A stretch of 32,846 nt of DNA from Oscillospiraceae bacterium (GCA_017435615.1 JAFSET010000089.1:1-32846), one strand, 5' to 3'. Shown: positions 6,773 through 13,423, numbered from the stretch's first letter. The notes: generated by a model from the sequence alone, not told the origin. Program-made: numbers and translations.

Positions 6773-6832
6773 CTGACGATCGTTATGACGACAAATTCAA
6801 TTTACGTATAAACAGAAAACATATCATCCGAT

Positions 6833-7066
6833 TTAACGTTTTATGAACTTTTCGCAAACATCATTTTCGTCATCCAGCATATACTCGTGATACGTACAAC
6901 CTCCCACGAACCGAGACCCAGCCTCAGTATACGGGGAAAAATAGTGACATTTGCTACAAGTCGGGATATCGCGACTACAATCCCAACAATAATCCCTGCC
7001 TTTTATTGTTGCGCTTGCTGAAAGGAATCCCAGTTTCTTACCGCACTTTGAACAGGTTGTTGCCAT
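6833..7066 (-). CDS. 77-aa protein with two four-Cys zinc-ribbon-like sites
   Basis: The ATG at 7064-7066 follows GGAGGT at good distance; the longer frame to 7075 would put the start codon inside that site. Eight cysteines fall into two sets: C5, C8, C27, C30 (CSKC, CWDC) and C37, C40, C57, C71 (CSKC, single Cys, single Cys). This is the spacing of two small zinc sites, the first being ribbon-like. There is no catalytic motif, signal peptide or membrane segment. The gene has a promoter of its own and a terminator, and diverges from an RHH regulator gene 88 bp away. Such small zinc proteins can act as adaptors or DNA binders; its role is unknown. Confidence 0.7.
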   Translation of the reverse strand: MATTCSKCGKKLGFLSASATIKGRDYCWDCSRDIPTCSKCHYFSPYTEAGSRFVGGCTYHEYMLDDENDVCEKFIKR

Positions 7067-7099
7067 AAGCTTCACCTCCTTTATTAATTTATGTTAGGA

Positions 7100-7129
7100 A
7101 TTATAACATATATTAACAACAAAAGTCAA
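7100..7129 (-). promoter_or_regulatory. Promoter for the zinc-ribbon gene
   Basis: On the minus strand TTGACT (7124-7129) and TATAAT (7100-7105) are 18 bp apart. The -35 box is only about 25 bp before the divergent RHH gene start, so binding by that protein could affect both. Confidence 0.65.
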
Positions 7130-7154
7130 GGCATAATAATGGTGAGGTGGTTTT

Positions 7155-7343
7155 ATGAGAGAAAAGCTTATCATCAATAAAAAATCCTTAAAAGGCGAAG
7201 ACGGCTATAAAACTTTTTCAATTAGAATCAAAGATGAAACTGTTGCCAACTTGGATAAGTTGGCTGAACAAACAAACCGCTCAAGAAACGAACTTATAAA
7301 CATCTTGCTTGATTATGCAATAAGAAATAGTGAGGTCCAATAA
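7155..7343 (+). CDS. 62-aa ribbon-helix-helix (CopG/Arc-like) regulator
   Basis: The ATG follows GAGGTGG at 4-5 nt. After a basic N-terminal arm the protein shows a beta strand (KTFSIRIKD, about 19-27), then helix VANLDKLAEQT, turn NRSRNEL and helix INILLDYAIRN. This is the standard ribbon-helix-helix order of CopG/Arc-type DNA-binding proteins, which dimerise and insert the strand pair into the major groove. Length (62 aa) fits. RHH proteins often regulate their own promoter or act as antitoxins; no toxin of known type lies next to it. The divergent partner is a zinc-ribbon protein, so mutual regulation from the shared 88-bp gap is possible. Confidence 0.8.
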   Translation: MREKLIINKKSLKGEDGYKTFSIRIKDETVANLDKLAEQTNRSRNELINILLDYAIRNSEVQ

Positions 7344-7449
7344 GAATGTACCTGATTTCGAACAGAAAACAGGTAAAGCTTTTAAAACTGCAACATAGCA
7401 TGCACCACTTAAAAAGCAAGTAAAACCGTAACCTTAAAAGAGGTAAGCG

Positions 7450-7530
7450 GTTCGATTATAGAATGCTCTGGCACACCAAAATCGGCAATCTTCAACAGAA
7501 GATCGCCGATTTTTACTTCTTCAATATTAT
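7450..7530 (+). repeat. Diverged copy of tRNA-Leu 3' end and terminator (att-like remnant)
   Basis: GGTTCGA (7449-7455) followed by CTCTGGCACACCAAAA and a 36-nt hairpin (7478-7513) parallels GGTTCGA, CTCTCGCACCAAAA and the 36-nt hairpin after tRNA-Leu. By hand alignment the two 36-nt hairpins agree at 25 positions, and both continue TTTTACTT. The rest of a tRNA is not present, and the T stem would not pair. It looks like an old duplicated or displaced tRNA 3' end. Confidence 0.45.
7478..7515 (+). terminator. Hairpin terminator in the tRNA-like remnant
   Basis: A 16-bp stem with one A-C mismatch (7478-7493 with 7498-7513), loop AACA, ends in a run of Ts. It can terminate transcription from the RHH gene. 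Confidence 0.65.
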
Positions 7531-7568
7531 ATTGGGAGATCAGCTCTGCGAATAGATTGAAAAATCAG

Positions 7569-7597
7569 TTGCAATGATCAACCTTGTATGATATCAT
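7569..7597 (+). promoter_or_regulatory. Candidate promoter for the 181-aa gene
   Basis: TTGCAA (7569-7574) and TATCAT (7592-7597) are 17 bp apart, ending 36 bp before the start. Confidence 0.45.
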
Positions 7598-7633
7598 GTT
7601 ATCGAACAAACTAACGAAAAAGGTGGTATCATT

Positions 7634-8179
7634 ATGACAGACTTGGAAATTATGCAGCGGGCGAAAATGTATATGGACCAACTTGCCCAAGGGATCGACC
7701 CAATCTCGGGACAGGAGTTATCGGAGGATTCCGCCTTGAACAATGTGCGACTGGCGCGCTGTTTTTTCTATGTGTCGGGAATTTTGAATCAGGTGATCGC
7801 CAACGGTGGATATGTGGGCGCTGCGAATAAAGCAGAGTTTGCCATCACCCCGGAACAACTGGCACTGGTGGAGATCAGCCCATATCCGCTTCGGATTACA
7901 GAGTTTACGAATAATTTGCTGAAAGAAGTAAAAAATCCGACGATGAAAAAACCAAGCGCAGTGAAATTTACAAATTGGCTGACTGCAAAAGGTTTCCTGA
8001 TGAAGGAGCAAGGGCCCGATGGGAAGAATCGTCGTGTGCCCACTGCTGACGGAATTCGTCTGGGATTGTCCACGCAGATGCGTAATTCTCCCGACGGGGA
8101 ATACTTGGCAGTATATTACGACTCTAACGCACAGCGATTCCTCTTAGACAATCTGAGCGCTATTTTACAGGAAACATAA
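7634..8179 (+). CDS. 181-aa conserved-looking protein with KilAC-like C-terminal segment
   Basis: The ATG follows AAAGGTGG. The N-terminal half contains RAKMYMDQLAQGIDPISGQEL and then NNVRLARCFFYVSGILNQVIANGG, a pattern I recall from small uncharacterised proteins of Lachnospiraceae and relatives, often in accessory DNA (memory only). The C-terminal half has a KFTNWLTAKGFL helix pair followed by GPDGKNRRVPTADGIRLGL. A helix, a short glycine-lysine wing, then P-T-x-x-G resembles the winged-helix layout of KilAC/antirepressor C-terminal domains, which suggests nucleic-acid binding. No signal peptide or membrane helix. It is monocistronic and marks the end of the accessory stretch before the transporter T-box. 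Function unassigned. Confidence 0.65.
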   Translation: MTDLEIMQRAKMYMDQLAQGIDPISGQELSEDSALNNVRLARCFFYVSGILNQVIANGGYVGAANKAEFAITPEQLALVEISPYPLRITEFTNNLLKEVKNPTMKKPSAVKFTNWLTAKGFLMKEQGPDGKNRRVPTADGIRLGLSTQMRNSPDGEYLAVYYDSNAQRFLLDNLSAILQET

Positions 8180-8247
8180 TTCTATGAAGTTTATTTCCAA
8201 AAGGCAGCTTCCTTTCGTATCTACATTTTATGTTCATAAAAAAATTC

Positions 8248-8276
8248 TTGACAAATTTCAATTTCTTTCATACAAT
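8248..8276 (+). promoter_or_regulatory. Promoter for T-box and ABC transporter operon
   Basis: TTGACA (8248-8253) and TACAAT (8271-8276) are 17 bp apart; transcription would start about 8283, just before T-box stem I. Confidence 0.8.
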
Positions 8277-8289
8277 GCATAAGTACTGA

Positions 8290-8570
8290 AAAATAAAAGG
8301 CGTTTGAGCGAAAACCAGTAGCCGAAAGCTTTTATGCTTGCAGAGAGCTGTCGTTTGGTGCAAGACAGCAGCAGAAAAGTCGGTGAATTCCTTTCGTGAG
8401 CTGTGGGCTGAAGGAGCTTCTGCGTAGGCCCTACCGGTTGCAACCGTTACATTGCCGGGGTGTGTTGGCACCTTATGAGGCTTCTTTCGTGAGGAAGAAG
8501 TGAAGCAGAGTGGTATCACGGTGTTTTCACTGTCTCTGTATCCGCATTATGGCGGATACAGAGTTTTTTT
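8290..8570 (+). promoter_or_regulatory. T-box leader, specifier UUC (phenylalanine)
   Basis: The conserved T-box parts occur in order: AGTA (8317-8320), AGAGAG bulge (8342-8347), GGTG distal loop (8357-8360), GAA plus specifier TTC (8385-8390), T-box core AGAGTGGTATCACG (8507-8520). The specifier loop is bounded by lower stem GCGAAA/TTTCGT (8308-8313 with 8392-8397) and upper stem GCCGA/TCGGT (8321-8325 with 8380-8384). The antiterminator pairs GCAGAG with CTCTGT and ACGGTG with CACTGT; this excludes the terminator (8534-8545 with 8552-8563, then seven Ts). The bulge is TGGT, so its variable base suits a tRNA with discriminator A, as in tRNA-Phe. Uncharged tRNA-Phe should therefore turn on the downstream transporter. 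Confidence 0.88.
8534..8570 (+). terminator. T-box-controlled terminator
   Basis: A perfect 12-bp stem (8534-8545 with 8552-8563), 6-nt loop and seven Ts. Its 5' arm begins with the CTCTGT that the antiterminator uses. Confidence 0.9.
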
Positions 8571-8625
8571 GTTTTATGCACGGTTTTTCTGTGTCTAAAT
8601 AAAAAACGATAAAGGAGCAATTATT

Positions 8626-9606
8626 ATGAAAAAGATCATTTCCCTGACCCTTGCTATTGCCATGCTGTGCGGCTGTATGCTGTTTGCCGGCTGCACAAAC
8701 TCCCAAACAGCTACCACCACGGAGCCTGATCAGGCTGCTACCGGCGAAAGCGCCACCGGCACATCCTACAGCGTCGGCGTCTGCCAGCTTATGAAGCACG
8801 ATTCCCTGGACCAGGCTACTCAGGGCTTTATCGACGCACTGACTGAGGCCATTGAAGCCACAGGCGGCACCGTGGACATCGACACCCAGGTCGCCGGTGA
8901 CGCTAACCTGTGTACCACCGTGGTCAACACCTTCACCGCAAAGAATGTGGACCTGATCATGGGCAACGCTACCCCTGCCCTGCTGGCTGCCGCAAACGCC
9001 ACAACCGATATCCCCGTGCTGGGCACCTCTGTTACAGATTACATGGATACCTTTGGCGGCTCCATTCCTGCCAATGTCAGCGGCACATCCGATGCTGTTC
9101 CCTTCGCAGAACAGGCACAGATGATGATCGACTCCTTGAAGCTGGTTGCCGGTGACAAGGTCGGCGTTATCTACTGCACCAACGAAAGCAACTCCGTGGT
9201 ACAGTACAATGCTGTTAAGGAGCTGTTTGAGGCCTCAGGCATCGTTGTGGAAGCCTACACCTTCTCCGAATCCACAGAGCTGCAGGCTGTTGCCACCTCC
9301 GCTGCTGAAAACAGCAAGGCCATCTACGTCCCCTCTGACAACACAGTGGCTGAAAACGATTCTGTTGTAGGCACCATCTGCAACGAAAAGAATGTCCCCG
9401 TTTACACCAGCTACGGCGGAAGCATCTGCTACGCCAGCCTGGCTATCGACTATTATCAGCTCGGTGTGGAAACCGGCAAAATGGCTGCCGACATTCTGTT
9501 GGGCAACAAGTCCGTCTCCGACATCGAAGTTGCCACGCTGATCCCCACTGTGACCTACAATCAGGAGCTGTGCGCACAGCTTGGCATTGAGGTTCCTGAA
9601 AACTAA
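8626..9606 (+). CDS. trpX: ABC transporter substrate-binding lipoprotein, TrpX family
   Basis: The 326-aa precursor starts with a lipoprotein signal peptide (MKKIISLTLAIAML..., lipobox LFAGC with Cys23) and a Thr/Ala-rich linker. The mature domain is the periplasmic-binding-protein type I fold of the ABC_sub_bind (TrpX) family. It shows VGVCQLMKHDSLDQATQGFIDAL near the start, MGNATPALLAAANATTDIPVLGTSVTDY (in two segments here), and the hinge YVPSDNTVAENDSVV. Members bind tryptophan or other aromatic amino acids. The gene heads a three-gene operon with permease and ATPase and follows a Phe T-box, so aromatic amino acid, and specifically phenylalanine, is the best substrate guess. The gene symbol follows the family name, not proof of tryptophan specificity. 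Confidence 0.85.
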   Translation: MKKIISLTLAIAMLCGCMLFAGCTNSQTATTTEPDQAATGESATGTSYSVGVCQLMKHDSLDQATQGFIDALTEAIEATGGTVDIDTQVAGDANLCTTVVNTFTAKNVDLIMGNATPALLAAANATTDIPVLGTSVTDYMDTFGGSIPANVSGTSDAVPFAEQAQMMIDSLKLVAGDKVGVIYCTNESNSVVQYNAVKELFEASGIVVEAYTFSESTELQAVATSAAENSKAIYVPSDNTVAENDSVVGTICNEKNVPVYTSYGGSICYASLAIDYYQLGVETGKMAADILLGNKSVSDIEVATLIPTVTYNQELCAQLGIEVPEN

Positions 9607-9626
9607 ATCATTTTCTGAGGTAATTT

Positions 9627-10553
9627 ATGTATTTTCTGAATGCATTACCCGGTGCCGTGGCAGAGGGCCTTATTTGGGGTTTGATGGCCATCGGTGTCTA
9701 CATCTCCTATAAGATCCTGGATATTGCCGACTTGACAGTGGACGGTTCCATCTGTACCGGTGCCTGTGTCTGCATTATGGCCATTTCTGCCGGTCTTCCG
9801 GTTTGGCTGAGTATGATCCTTGCCTTGTTGGCCGGTATGCTCACCGGCGTGGTGACTGGTCTCCTGCACACCGCCCTGGGTATTCCAGCCATTCTGGCCG
9901 GTATTCTAACCCAGCTCATGCTCTACACAGTGAATTTGTCCATTTTAGGCGGCAAATCCTTGCAGACAGTCAATGCCCGGGCCGTGCCGCTGCTTCTGCA
10001 CATGAGCAACAACAACGGTGCTATCATCGCAGCCGGCGCAATTGTGGTGCTGGTGATCGTTTGCCTGCGTCTGTTTTTCTACACAGAAGTGGGATTGACC
10101 CTGAAATCCACCGGTGACAACCCGGATATGAGCCGGGCACAGGGTGTCAATGTGGAACTGAACAAGGTTATCGGTCTTGCTATTGCCAACGGCATCGTTG
10201 CCCTGGCAGGCGCACTGCTGGCCCAGTACAAGGGTTCTGCCAGCATCAACGACGGCCGCGGTGCGATCGTCATTGGCCTTGCCGCCATCTTCATCGGTCT
10301 TTCCGTATCCATGAAGATCAAATCCAACTTTGTTGTCAGCCTCATCGGCGTAATCGGCGGCGGTATTATCTACTATGTGATCTATAACTTTGTTATTCTC
10401 ATGGGTTTAAAGACCGATTACCTGAAAATGCTTTCTGCTATCATCGTCGCAATCTTCCTGGCAGTTCCTTACCTGAAAGGAAAATACTTCACCAAGCAAA
10501 AAGCATTGCCCGTAGAAGTCTGTCCTGACGCAGGAGGTGGCACAAATGCTTAA
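9627..10553 (+). CDS. trpY: ABC transporter permease, TrpY type
   Basis: The 308-aa membrane protein belongs to the branched-chain-type permease family (BPD_transp_2), as in TrpXYZ systems. It begins with GAVAEGLIWGLMAIGVYISYKILDIADLTVDGS (seen in two parts), the family's typical first helices, then VKTLKS-like TLKSTGDNPDMSRAQGVN, the cytoplasmic EAA-like coupling loop. About eight hydrophobic segments are spread over the length, for example ILALLAGMLTGVVTGLL, IIAAGAIVVLVIVCL and VSLIGVIGGGIIYYVIY. It should form the membrane channel for the TrpX-like binding protein. It starts 20 bp after that gene and overlaps the ATPase gene by 8 bp, which indicates translational coupling. Confidence 0.85.
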   Translation: MYFLNALPGAVAEGLIWGLMAIGVYISYKILDIADLTVDGSICTGACVCIMAISAGLPVWLSMILALLAGMLTGVVTGLLHTALGIPAILAGILTQLMLYTVNLSILGGKSLQTVNARAVPLLLHMSNNNGAIIAAGAIVVLVIVCLRLFFYTEVGLTLKSTGDNPDMSRAQGVNVELNKVIGLAIANGIVALAGALLAQYKGSASINDGRGAIVIGLAAIFIGLSVSMKIKSNFVVSLIGVIGGGIIYYVIYNFVILMGLKTDYLKMLSAIIVAIFLAVPYLKGKYFTKQKALPVEVCPDAGGGTNA

Positions 10554-11343
10554 GATCACCAATCCGCAAAAGACCTTTAACCCTGGCACCATCAATGCAA
10601 AAACCGCCCTGAACGGCCTGAATTTGACCTTGAATGAAGGCGATTTCGTGACAGTCATCGGCGGTAACGGTGCAGGAAAATCCACAATGCTTAACGCCAT
10701 TGCCGGTGTTTGGAAGCCGGATTACGGCACCATTGCCATCGATGGCGTGGATGTGACCAATATGCCGGAGCATAAGCGCGCCAAGTTCCTGGGCCGCGTA
10801 TTTCAGGATCCCATGAAGGGTACTGCTCCGGATATGGAAATTGCCGAAAACCTGGCCATTGCCGCACGCCGAGGCACAAAGCGCAAGCTGATCAAAGGCA
10901 TTAAAAAGCTGGAGCTTGCACAATACAAGGAGCTGCTTGCCACCCTGGAGCTGGGTCTGGAAGACCGGCTTTCCGCAAAGCTGGGACTGCTCTCCGGCGG
11001 TCAACGTCAAGCCATCACCCTTTTAATGGCCACCCTGAACCGACCTAAGCTTTTGCTTTTAGACGAGCACACAGCCGCCCTGGATCCCAAGACGGCTGCT
11101 AAGGTATTGGATATCACCAACCGGTTGGTAACCGAAAACCAACTGACCACCCTGATGATCACCCATAATATGCACGATGCCATCGCATACGGCAACCGTT
11201 TGATCATGATGCACGAAGGACGGATTTTGGTGGATGTCTCCGGTGAGGATAAGAAAAACCTTTCCATCAGTCAGCTTTTGGGCCTGTTTGAACAGGCCAG
11301 CGGCAGTGCAATGGCCGACGACAAGCTTGTTCTTTCAAAATAG
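10546..11343 (+). CDS. trpZ: ABC transporter ATP-binding protein, TrpZ type
   Basis: The 265-aa ATPase powers the transporter. Walker A is GGNGAGKST (39-47), the signature is LLSGGQRQ (148-155), Walker B LLLLDE (169-174) and the switch histidine lies in ITHNM (His207). The signature SGGQRQ and LDEHTAALDP match the TrpZ/LIV-like subfamily. The chosen ATG at 10546 follows AGGAGG at normal spacing; the longer frame would start with the GTG that overlaps that ribosome site. It overlaps the permease stop by 8 bp and is followed by a strong terminator. All catalytic motifs are intact, so the transporter is predicted to be functional. Confidence 0.9.
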   Translation: MLKITNPQKTFNPGTINAKTALNGLNLTLNEGDFVTVIGGNGAGKSTMLNAIAGVWKPDYGTIAIDGVDVTNMPEHKRAKFLGRVFQDPMKGTAPDMEIAENLAIAARRGTKRKLIKGIKKLELAQYKELLATLELGLEDRLSAKLGLLSGGQRQAITLLMATLNRPKLLLLDEHTAALDPKTAAKVLDITNRLVTENQLTTLMITHNMHDAIAYGNRLIMMHEGRILVDVSGEDKKNLSISQLLGLFEQASGSAMADDKLVLSK

Positions 11344-11347
11344 CTGA

Positions 11348-11375
11348 AAAGTGGGGGCAGACGCCCCCACTTTTT
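11348..11375. terminator. Terminator after trpXYZ-type operon
   Basis: An 11-bp perfect stem (11348-11358 with 11363-11373) with loop AGAC and a T-run. It is shared with the convergent trpB2 gene, whose stop (11374-11376) abuts it; the minus strand also ends in AAAA/TTTT sequence. Confidence 0.85.
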
Positions 11376-12744
11376 ATATGTTTACGGTTTTTTCCAGGCT
11401 TTTGTTGATCTCCTCATCTGTGGGAACATAGTCACCCATCTGTCCGTCATGGAAACGCTGATAGGCATACATATCAAAGTAGCCGGTACCGGTCAGGCCA
11501 AAGACGATGGTCTTTTCCTCACCGGTCTCTTTGCAGCGTATGGCCTCATCCATAGCCACCCGGATGGCATGGCTGCTCTCCGGTGCAGGCAGAATACCTT
11601 CCACCCGGGCAAACTCCACCGCAGCTTTAAACACTTCCGTTTGATTGACGGTGACCGCTTCCATCAAACCGTCGTGATAAAGCTGCGACACCACGCTGCT
11701 CATACCGTGATACCGCAAACCGCCCGCATGACTGGCAGAGGGAATAAATCCACTACCCAGTGTATACATTTTTTGCAGGGGGCAAACCTTGCCGGTATCG
11801 CAGTAATCGTAAATATATTTTCCTCTTGTCAGGCTGGGACAGGACGCAGGCTCCACAGCAATCAGCCGCACATTGGAATTGCCCTTGATCTTTTCACCGG
11901 CAAAGGGAGCCACCAGACCGCCCAAATTGGAGCCGCCGCCGGCACAGCCAATGATCATATCCGGCTGAACGTCGTACATATCCAAAGCGATTTTGGTTTC
12001 CAGGCCGATAATGGACTGATGCAGAAGCACCTGATTGAGCACGCTGCCCAGCACATAACGGTAGCCCTCTAAACTGGCGGCAGTTTCTACCGCCTCGGAA
12101 ATAGCGCAGCCCAAAGAACCGGTAGTTCCGGGGAATTCCTCCAAAATCCGACGGCCAACCGCAGTGGTCATAGACGGTGACGGCGTTACATTGGCGCCAT
12201 AGGTCCGCATAACCTCTCTGCGGAAGGGCTTTTGCTCATAGGACACCTTGACCATAAAGACCTTACAGTCCAGTCCAAAATAGGAACAGGCCATACTCAG
12301 GGCCGTTCCCCACTGCCCTGCTCCCGTTTCTGTCGTCACGCCCTTCAGCCCCTGCTCCTTGGCATAATAAGCCTGGGCGATGGCGGAATTCAGCTTATGA
12401 CTGCCGGAAGTGTTGTTACCCTCAAACTTGTAATAGATCTTCGCCGGGGTCTGCAGCTTCTTTTCCAGGCAATAAGCACGGACCAACGGGGCCGGGCGAT
12501 ACATCCGGTAAAAGTCCCGTATTTCCCGGGGAATGGTGATCCAGGGGTCTGTGTCATTAAGCTCCTGGCGAGCAAGCTCCTGACAAAACACCTTGGAAAG
12601 CGCTTCTTCTGTCATCGGCTTGTGCGTATTTGGGTCCAGCAGCGGTGCAGGCTTGTTGATCATATCCGCCCGAACATTGTACCACGCTGTTGGCATTTGT
12701 TCCTCTTCCAAATAAATCTTATAGGGAATTTCCTTTGCTGACAT
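11374..12744 (-). CDS. trpB2: Tryptophan synthase beta-like protein, TrpB2 type
   Basis: The 456-aa protein is longer than TrpB1 (about 400) and has the TrpB2 N-terminal extension (MSAKEIPYKIYLEEEQMPTAWYN in two parts). TrpB enzymes join indole and L-serine to L-tryptophan with PLP. The PLP lysine is K117 in GSHKLNSA; GAGQWGTAL and CAGGGSNLGG form the cofactor phosphate pocket, and the C-terminal GLTGTGYFDM is typical of TrpB2. No trpA is adjacent; TrpB2 is often found without its own alpha subunit and can use free indole. The ATG at 12742-12744 follows AAAGGAG at 6 nt; the open frame extends into the leader terminator and is not used. Upstream is a Trp T-box. Confidence 0.92.
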   Translation of the reverse strand: MSAKEIPYKIYLEEEQMPTAWYNVRADMINKPAPLLDPNTHKPMTEEALSKVFCQELARQELNDTDPWITIPREIRDFYRMYRPAPLVRAYCLEKKLQTPAKIYYKFEGNNTSGSHKLNSAIAQAYYAKEQGLKGVTTETGAGQWGTALSMACSYFGLDCKVFMVKVSYEQKPFRREVMRTYGANVTPSPSMTTAVGRRILEEFPGTTGSLGCAISEAVETAASLEGYRYVLGSVLNQVLLHQSIIGLETKIALDMYDVQPDMIIGCAGGGSNLGGLVAPFAGEKIKGNSNVRLIAVEPASCPSLTRGKYIYDYCDTGKVCPLQKMYTLGSGFIPSASHAGGLRYHGMSSVVSQLYHDGLMEAVTVNQTEVFKAAVEFARVEGILPAPESSHAIRVAMDEAIRCKETGEEKTIVFGLTGTGYFDMYAYQRFHDGQMGDYVPTDEEINKSLEKTVNI

Positions 12745-12764
12745 AATTCGCTCCTTTCCGGGAC

Positions 12765-12805
12765 AAAAAAACACTCCTGCCCCACAACATGCTGGGACAG
12801 GAGTG
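12765..12805 (-). terminator. T-box-controlled terminator before trpB2
   Basis: A 12-bp stem with one G-T pair (12772-12783 with 12794-12805) followed on the minus strand by seven Ts (12765-12771). Confidence 0.88.
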
Positions 12806-13036
12806 GATATACCATCCTGCGGTGCCACCCGGCTTGACGTCTTGCGCCCTCTTTATGCGTACCATCATACGCCGGCTTTGATCACGAAGTGCCCTCTCCG
12901 TCTCCCCTACTAAGCCATCGCTGTTCGGTTTGCCCTCGGATGCCCATTCATTTGCCTGATCCGTACAGCCCTTGCACCACCGAGCCGCTCTCTGAAACGA
13001 AAAACAAGCAAACTACTTACACATCTTCATCAGTTT
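12765..13036 (-). promoter_or_regulatory. T-box leader, specifier UGG (tryptophan)
   Basis: Read on the minus strand, AGTA (13014-13017), AGAGAG (12988-12993), GAA plus specifier TGG (12944-12949) and the core CGGGTGGCACCGCA (12818-12831) appear in the standard order. The specifier loop is closed by GATG/CATC below and GTTTGC/GCAAAT above. The bulge is TGGC, whose variable C suits discriminator G, as in tRNA-Trp. It ends in a terminator (12765-12805). Uncharged tRNA-Trp should relieve termination and turn on trpB2. Confidence 0.9.
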
Positions 13037-13041
13037 CCACC

Positions 13042-13070
13042 ATTAAAACACATTTGTGCGCCACTGTCAA
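13042..13070 (-). promoter_or_regulatory. Promoter for trpB2 leader
   Basis: On the minus strand TTGACA (13065-13070) and TTTAAT (13042-13047) are 17 bp apart, leaving a start point just before T-box stem I. Confidence 0.7.
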
Positions 13071-13121
13071 GCAGTTTTTCATATTCCCTGATTGAATTTT
13101 TTGGAAATTGAATTTTTTCTA

Positions 13122-13150
13122 TTGACAAATCCTTCCTGCGGTGATAAACT
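13122..13150 (+). promoter_or_regulatory. Promoter for feo genes
   Basis: TTGACA (13122-13127) and TAAACT (13145-13150) are 17 bp apart; the first feo palindrome begins 10 bp after the -10 box. Confidence 0.65.
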
Positions 13151-13159
13151 ATCAACGAA

Positions 13160-13177
13160 TTAGCCGAGGCTAACTCC
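13160..13177 (+). promoter_or_regulatory. feo palindrome 1, putative metal-regulator operator
   Basis: TTAGCCGAGGCTAACTCC: a TTAGC-N4-GCTAA inverted repeat placed just after the -10 box, where a bound repressor would block initiation. The half-site TTAG resembles DtxR/IdeR/MntR-type operators. The same 18-nt pattern occurs again before feoB. Confidence 0.55.
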
Positions 13178-13204
13178 TAAAGTTACGGAAAGAAGGGATC
13201 CGGT

Positions 13205-13417
13205 GTGACACTGCTCAATGCGGTAGAGGGAAAAGAATACATCATCCAGGACATCATCACCGATGACGAAGAGCTCAACAGCTTCCTGTTCTCTCTTGGA
13301 TGCTACTCCGGCGAGCCCATCACCGTTGTTTCCAGGAGAAACACAGGCTGCGTCATTTCCGTCAAGGATGCCCGGTACACCATCGACAAGCAGTTAGCTG
13401 AAGCCATTATCGTTTAA
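13205..13417 (+). CDS. feoA: FeoA, ferrous iron transport accessory protein
   Basis: The 70-aa protein has the SH3-like FeoA fold pattern: GKEYIIQDI, the central FLFSLGCYSGEPITVVSR strand-turn-strand, and the closing VISVKDARYTIDKQLAEAIIV. FeoA binds the cytoplasmic part of the FeoB complex and supports Fe2+ uptake. The start is GTG after AAGAAGGG; the usual FeoA beginning (T-L-x-x-A/V-x-x-G) follows straight on. It precedes feoB by 110 bp, with a hairpin and a palindrome between them. Length is normal for FeoA. Confidence 0.88.
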   Translation: MTLLNAVEGKEYIIQDIITDDEELNSFLFSLGCYSGEPITVVSRRNTGCVISVKDARYTIDKQLAEAIIV

Positions 13418-13423
13418 GATACC

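Larger units (their letters stand above)
6208..6832. other. 625-bp AT-rich intergenic stretch with stable hairpins
   Basis: No gene with a credible start and ribosome site was found. An open frame on the minus strand at 6346-6558 starts at TTG without a ribosome site and simply reads through two perfect hairpins (6418-6457 and 6494-6528), so it is not called. The remainder is AT-rich and without clear coding signal, possibly decayed sequence. A third hairpin at 6743-6772 serves the zinc-ribbon gene. Confidence 0.6.

Noticed and set aside
5272-8179. Accessory stretch as a complete mobile element, prophage or defence island
   Set aside because: No integrase, transposase, nuclease, restriction or phage structural gene was recognised; only a possible attachment scar remains.
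12889-13095. 68-aa open frame inside the trpB2 leader
   Set aside because: It overlaps the T-box stem I on the opposite strand and has no ribosome site.
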